The notes below the pieces were generated by a model. The model saw nothing but the letters and a program-made list of their open reading frames with translations, was not told the origin of the DNA and did not search any database. Both the position numbers and the translations under genes were made by a program. From contig CALUSF010000004.1 in the NCBI GenBank assembly GCA_944323325.1, positions 1 through 37,293 on the forward strand: a DNA stretch of 37,293 nt, in the 5' to 3' direction. The DNA comes from Candidatus Gastranaerophilales bacterium. GTDB taxonomy: Bacteria > Cyanobacteriota > Vampirovibrionia > Gastranaerophilales > Gastranaerophilaceae. Each line of letters begins with the position of its first letter. The stretch's first letter is position 1. Shown piece after piece: positions 33,457 to 37,293 of the stretch.

Positions 33457-34195
33457 CTTCCGTACCTGTAAGCATTTTTTGTGCAATTTCGGTAATTTGT
33501 GATGAAACTCTCGAATCCAGTCTGATATCCGGAGTTTCAACGATTACGCCGTCCGCGGAAAGGGAGTTATCTTCCAAAATTTTCAATGATTTCAATTTCG
33601 GAATCTCTTCTTTGAAATCCGGCACCAGATTGTTGATATTTTCCGTAAGTTTGGGATTAACGATAATAGTAATATTTTCTTTATCGTTGAGCTTTTTAAT
33701 TGCATCCAGGGTAATTTGGTGCAACACTTCATCATTAAACTTTTGATGGCAAACTTTATCCGCAATTGCGGCTACAAGGTCAATAATATCTCTGGAAGCA
33801 GAATCTATAATATTCTTTTTTATATCAAAAGAACTGCTTGCGAGAATTTCCAACGACTTTAGATTTTCATGCGCATCGGTTTGAAATTTATAAAGTCCGT
33901 CCTGCTCGCCTTTCTTAAATCCCTCGTTATAAGCCTGATTTTTTATTGTATCATATTCCTGCTGAGCCTTTTTTCTTGCATCTTCTATAATTCGCTCAGC
34001 CTCAGTGTTTGCGGTCTGGACAATAACTTGCGATTTATTTTCCGCTCCCGCAATAATCTGCTGCGCTTTTGCATCGGTTTCTTCAATAATCTTTTGAACT
34101 TTTGCCTGCTGCTGGGAAATACGAGTTTGTTCTATCGGCAAAACAAAGCTATCGCCGATTTGAATTTCCTGACCTTTTATTCTGTTACTACTCAA
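33437..34195 (-). CDS. fliH: Flagellar assembly protein FliH
   Basis: A 252-aa protein with a long coiled coil (about 25-95: QQQAKVQKIIEETDAKAQQI, EAERIIEDARKKAQQEYDTI) and a C-terminal FliH/YscL domain (about 110-245). The start is a TTG lying inside the fliG stop region, an 8-bp overlap that implies coupling. FliH binds and restrains FliI and links it to the C-ring. Positional assignment between fliG and fliI plus the coiled-coil/HrpE-like pattern (GFKKGEQDGL; IVNPKLTENINNLV) makes this secure although the family is divergent. Confidence 0.9.
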   Translation of the reverse strand: MSSNRIKGQEIQIGDSFVLPIEQTRISQQQAKVQKIIEETDAKAQQIIAGAENKSQVIVQTANTEAERIIEDARKKAQQEYDTIKNQAYNEGFKKGEQDGLYKFQTDAHENLKSLEILASSSFDIKKNIIDSASRDIIDLVAAIADKVCHQKFNDEVLHQITLDAIKKLNDKENITIIVNPKLTENINNLVPDFKEEIPKLKSLKILEDNSLSADGVIVETPDIRLDSRVSSQITEIAQKMLTGTEDELEQG

Positions 34196-35237
34196 CTAAT
34201 TCATCCTCAACACTTGCACGCGTAATAGTAATTTCACCGGCTGCTTCAAGATTTCTGATAGAGTTAACAATACCGGTTTGAGCTTCCTGTACTTCTTTTG
34301 CACGAACAGGGCCAAGATATTCCATATCATCAACAAGCATTTGTTTTGCTCTTTCAGACATATTTTTAAAGATTTTTTCTTTAATTTCATCTTTTGTACC
34401 TTTAAGAGCCATAGCGAGTTGTTTGGTATCAATTTCTCTAAGCAGTCTTTGAATGGCCCTGTCATCAAGAATAATAATATCTTCAAATACGAACATCAAA
34501 TCGCGGACTTCCTGCGCCATCTTTTGATTTTCAATATCGAGCCATTCCATAATATTCTTTTCGGTACCTCTGTCGCAGCAGTTAAGAATGTTAGCCAGCG
34601 ATTCCACACCGCCGGCGTTTGAAAAATCCTGAACAAGCAGAGCGGAGAATTTGCGCTCCACAATATCCTCAATTGTTGATAAAATTTCCGGATTTGTAGG
34701 GGTCATATCGGCAATTCTCATTGATACTATAGCCTGAACATCCGGTGGTAAAAATGCAAGTACCTGTGCTGAAAGTTCGGGTCTTAAATACGCTAAAATA
34801 AGCGCTAGTAACTGCGGGTTTTCAGAAGCAAAAGTGTTTGCAAGCTGGGACGGATCAGCTTCGTTTAAGAAATAAAACGGGTTTGTGTTGACCATTGCAT
34901 TAACTTTTTCAAGAAGTTTTGCGGCTTCCTGCTCCCCGTAAGTCTGAGACAAAAGCTGTTTTGCATAACTGACACCGCCCTGCGCGATATAATTCTTTGC
35001 TTGAAATACGGTTTTAAATTCAATCAAAACTTCATTTAAATCCTCATCGGAAATTTTGCCTAAATTTGCGATATCAAGCGTAATCTGCTCCAATAAATCT
35101 TCATCTTTAATATTTTTGAGTATTTCGGAAGTCGTAGCCGGACCGAGCGCAATCAAAAGTGCCGCGACCTTTTGACTGGGACGCGTTATTGTTTTTCTTG
35201 CTTCTTCTTTGGCTTTTTTGATTTCTTCTATACCCAT
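34188..35237 (-). CDS. fliG: Flagellar motor switch protein FliG
   Basis: A 349-aa C-ring protein. The N-terminal domain (SQKVAALLIALGPATTSEIL), a middle domain with PFYFLNEADPSQLANTFASENPQLLALILAYL (the EHPQ-like region as ENPQ), and the C-terminal torque domain (MFVFEDIIILDDRAIQRLLREI; LAMALKG; NMSERAKQMLVDDMEYLGPVR) are all visible. The charged torque residues appear kept. It is expected to bind FliF and the FliM/FliN ring. It is 206 bp downstream of fliF, the largest gap in the cluster, filled by an inverted octamer repeat. Confidence 0.97.
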   Translation of the reverse strand: MGIEEIKKAKEEARKTITRPSQKVAALLIALGPATTSEILKNIKDEDLLEQITLDIANLGKISDEDLNEVLIEFKTVFQAKNYIAQGGVSYAKQLLSQTYGEQEAAKLLEKVNAMVNTNPFYFLNEADPSQLANTFASENPQLLALILAYLRPELSAQVLAFLPPDVQAIVSMRIADMTPTNPEILSTIEDIVERKFSALLVQDFSNAGGVESLANILNCCDRGTEKNIMEWLDIENQKMAQEVRDLMFVFEDIIILDDRAIQRLLREIDTKQLAMALKGTKDEIKEKIFKNMSERAKQMLVDDMEYLGPVRAKEVQEAQTGIVNSIRNLEAAGEITITRASVEDELVE

Positions 35238-35265
35238 TTTGTGTTCCTTTTGTGGTGAAGGTGTA

Positions 35266-35428
35266 ATTGAGTGATTGAGTGACTGGGTGACTAAGTGATT
35301 AAGTGATTTGTATTTTATCCTTCACTTTTCACTTATTTGATTTTAAATGTACAATTTGTTATCTTAATTCTTTCCCTTTTCAATTGGGGAATTAATATAC
35401 CTTCTTAGTCACTTAATCACTCAGTCAC
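35266..35428. repeat. Inverted octamer-repeat spacer between fliF and fliG
   Basis: At 35266-35308 the octamer TGAYTRAG is repeated about five times (TGATTGAG, TGACTGGG, TGACTAAG, TGATTAAG, TGATTT). An inverted counterpart (TTAGTCACTTAATCACTCAG) lies at 35405-35424. The central part contains a 7-bp TTAATTC/GAATTAA palindrome. The region can form a long imperfect hairpin. Confidence 0.65.
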
Positions 35429-35443
35429 ATCTCTTCCTCCTCA

Positions 35444-36991
35444 CTAATCCCTTATAAACGATGTCAATAATTTTGCCGCTTCTTCGGGCGATGCCATTAC
35501 GGCTTCGTTTAACTCATTAATATTTTGGTCTTTTTGAGATTTTATCTCTTTTTTGCTTAATTCAATTTTAGGCAGCTCTTCTTCCTGCTCTCCTTCTTCC
35601 TGCTGTTTTTCAAGAGCTTCTTCTATAACTCTGCGTTGTTCCTGACTTCTTGCAGACGGCATTTTGGAGACAAAATTCTTAAGAATATAAAGCGCAAAAC
35701 AGCCAAGGACAAGTACTACTATAAGCGGTATTACGGAAGATGTAATAAAGTAGAACATTTGTTCTTGTTTATATTGTTTTGTAAAGTCTTCTTGTGCAAT
35801 CTTATCAATTGATGCTCCTTCAAATTGCAAGCCTGAAACAGAAATTACGTCACCCCTTGAATAATCCACTCCGGAAGCTGATAATACAAGATTTTTAATC
35901 TCCTCTTTTTCCGCTTCAGTCAAAATTTTATTAATTGCAACCGCAATTGAAAGCCGCTTAACAGTTCCCGGTGCATACACCACCTGTTTAACTTCCTTTG
36001 ATACACTGTAATTTATGGCTGTTTTTTGTTTTGAATAATTTAAATTCCGCTGATTAACATTGTTTGGATTAGGAACGTTATTAGGGTTTTCATATGTTTC
36101 AACTTCTGTTTGAGAGCTTGTTACAACACCCTCGCCTTTATCATTAACCGGAATATAGCTTTCTATGGTTGATTTTGCGGAATTAAAATCTATATCCGCA
36201 TTAACCTGAACGGATACATTGCCCTTGCCGACAATTTTTTCCAAAACGTCTGACACTTTTTTAGCGGTATCTTTTTCCAGATTAGTCTTGAAACTTTCCA
36301 TATCCGTAGAATTTTTTGATGTCTCATCCGACAGGCTGTTACCGTTTTGATCGGTAATAAAAACCTGTTCCGGTGTCATACGGGGAACCGCATAAGCAAC
36401 AAGATTCTTAATAGCCTTCACCTGCGCACTTTTGATTTTATATCCCGGCTCAAGTACCAAAACAACTGAGGCGGATGGTTTTTCGTCATTATCTTCAAAA
36501 ATTGAACGTTCCGGCTCCGCAAGCTGAACACGGGCGTACTTTATACCTTGAATTTTTTCAATGGAACGTGTTAATTCTCCTTGGAAAATACGCTGTCTTG
36601 TAAGTTTATTTTTAAAATCTGTAGAGCCGAGCTGCATATCATCCAGAAGTTCAAAACCGGTATCAGCATCTTTTATTAAATCATTTTCGGCAACGAACAT
36701 TCTCATCTCATCCCTTACTTTAGAAGGAACAAGAATTGTTTTGTGATCTTCGGATACTTTATATCTGTATCCGTTCTTTTTCATACCCTCAACTATGCTG
36801 ATTGCGTTAACTTCGTTTAAATCCGTATATAAAACGACCCAGTCAGGCTCCATTGCTTTTGAGAGGAAAAATGTTGCCGCAACAATCGTAACGACAATTA
36901 AAGCAAGCATTCCAAGCTTCTGGTTCCCGTCTAAACCGTTCCACAGCTTCTTTACATCATTAGCTAATAGTGCAAAATAGTTATTTTCCAT
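35444..36991 (-). CDS. fliF: Flagellar MS-ring protein FliF
   Basis: A 515-aa protein with two transmembrane helices (about 26-44 and 415-437) bracketing the periplasmic ring-building region. The YscJ/FliF domain contains DWVVLYTDLNEVNAISIVEG and the GELTRSIEKIQGIKYARVQLA segment, followed by the family stretch ASVVLVLEPGYK. A low-complexity Asn-rich loop occurs at about 310-325. The cytoplasmic tail ends in a Glu-rich stretch and a FliG-binding-like helix (NELNEAVMASPEEAAKLL). First gene of fliF-fliG-fliH-fliI. No fliE is visible upstream, where fusA lies. Confidence 0.97.
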   Translation of the reverse strand: MENNYFALLANDVKKLWNGLDGNQKLGMLALIVVTIVAATFFLSKAMEPDWVVLYTDLNEVNAISIVEGMKKNGYRYKVSEDHKTILVPSKVRDEMRMFVAENDLIKDADTGFELLDDMQLGSTDFKNKLTRQRIFQGELTRSIEKIQGIKYARVQLAEPERSIFEDNDEKPSASVVLVLEPGYKIKSAQVKAIKNLVAYAVPRMTPEQVFITDQNGNSLSDETSKNSTDMESFKTNLEKDTAKKVSDVLEKIVGKGNVSVQVNADIDFNSAKSTIESYIPVNDKGEGVVTSSQTEVETYENPNNVPNPNNVNQRNLNYSKQKTAINYSVSKEVKQVVYAPGTVKRLSIAVAINKILTEAEKEEIKNLVLSASGVDYSRGDVISVSGLQFEGASIDKIAQEDFTKQYKQEQMFYFITSSVIPLIVVLVLGCFALYILKNFVSKMPSARSQEQRRVIEEALEKQQEEGEQEEELPKIELSKKEIKSQKDQNINELNEAVMASPEEAAKLLTSFIRD

Positions 36992-37079
36992 GTACTCCCC
37001 GCGGACAATTATTCAATATAATAATACCCCAACCAAAAATTCTTTTCAAATTATTAATAAGTGTAAAGCAACAACTTAA

Positions 37080-37113
37080 AAAAATAGGAGAACCGTACAG
37101 TCCTCCTATTTTT
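37080..37113 (-). terminator. Terminator of fusA
   Basis: An 11-bp perfect stem (AAAAATAGGAG / CTCCTATTTTT) with a 12-nt loop, 16 bp beyond the fusA stop. T-runs suit leftward termination. It separates fusA from fliF. Confidence 0.85.
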
Positions 37114-37129
37114 GTTATTTTATTAGTAA

Positions 37130-37293
37130 TTACTTGCCTGCGCCTGATTTTTCGATAATTTCTTTTTCGATATTTGCAGGAACTTGTTCATATTTTTGGA
37201 ATTCCATAGAGAATGTACCGCGTCCCTGAGTGTTAGATCTCAAATCAGTTGCGTAGCCGAACATATTTGCAAGAGGAACTATTGCTCTTACAA
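37130..37293 (-). CDS. fusA: Elongation factor G, C-terminal fragment (continues beyond the window)
   Basis: The last 53 residues are visible, beginning [20 protein letters not shown] and continuing [18 protein letters not shown]. This is the domain V end of EF-G, the GTPase that drives translocation on the ribosome. The 5' part lies outside the window to the right. A strong terminator follows. The short acidic/lysine tail [13 protein letters not shown] is normal for the family. Confidence 0.95.
   Translation of the reverse strand, partial: VRAIVPLANMFGYATDLRSNTQGRGTFSMEFQKYEQVPANIEKEIIEKSGAGK

Noticed and set aside
1-37293. CRISPR array or cas genes
   Set aside because: No regularly spaced direct repeats and no Cas-like proteins were seen. 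The octamer repeats at 35266 are contiguous, without spacers.

Overview
The window is an AT-rich bacterial chromosome segment. Housekeeping and flagellar genes fill the right three fifths, and an integrated mobile element fills the left two fifths. The core genes present are rsmI, an RNase E/G gene, secA, a large radical-SAM/DUF2344 fusion, rpsF-ssb-rpsR, fliF-fliG-fliH-fliI and the end of fusA. The style of the small lineage-specific proteins suggests a flagellated non-photosynthetic Cyanobacteriota (Melainabacteria/Gastranaerophilales-like). This placement is an inference; other low-GC lineages such as Clostridia are not excluded.

Region 1 (about 19-14935) is a 14.87-kb integrative element in the 3' part of a tRNA-Asp(GTC) gene, bounded by a 47-bp direct repeat. 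The left end holds a tyrosine recombinase, a double-HTH excisionase/regulator-like gene, and a divergent XRE repressor. A phage-like switch lies between the last two: a TTGACA-17-TAGAAT promoter, a perfect 24-bp palindrome, and an apparently leaderless repressor transcript. The rest is one long leftward gene run: a ribbon-helix-helix protein, an unknown 457-aa protein, a protein resembling phage/plasmid replication proteins of the II/X type, an SNF2-like helicase, a type III methyltransferase (Mod), a DUF2971-like protein, a Bro-N protein and the type III restriction subunit (Res). The cargo therefore looks like a composite anti-phage locus built on type III restriction-modification.

Region 2 (14936-19502) holds a stretch of dispersed palindromic repeats, tRNA-Ser(GCT), a doubtful 51-aa gene, rsmI, a small membrane protein and rng, all leftward, and then a gene-poor stretch.

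Region 3 (19503-29102) is mostly rightward: two lineage-specific hypotheticals, a convergent HD-GYP-type gene with a C9 tract near its start, an HdeD-like membrane protein with a rhodanese protein, a TonB_C/TPR protein, secA and the radical-SAM fusion.

Region 4 (29103-37293) holds the leftward rpsF-ssb-rpsR operon, a highly structured intergenic sequence of about 340 bp flanked by 17-bp direct repeats, an M48 metallopeptidase, the leftward fliF-G-H-I cluster with an unusual palindromic octamer-repeat spacer, and the 3' end of fusA.
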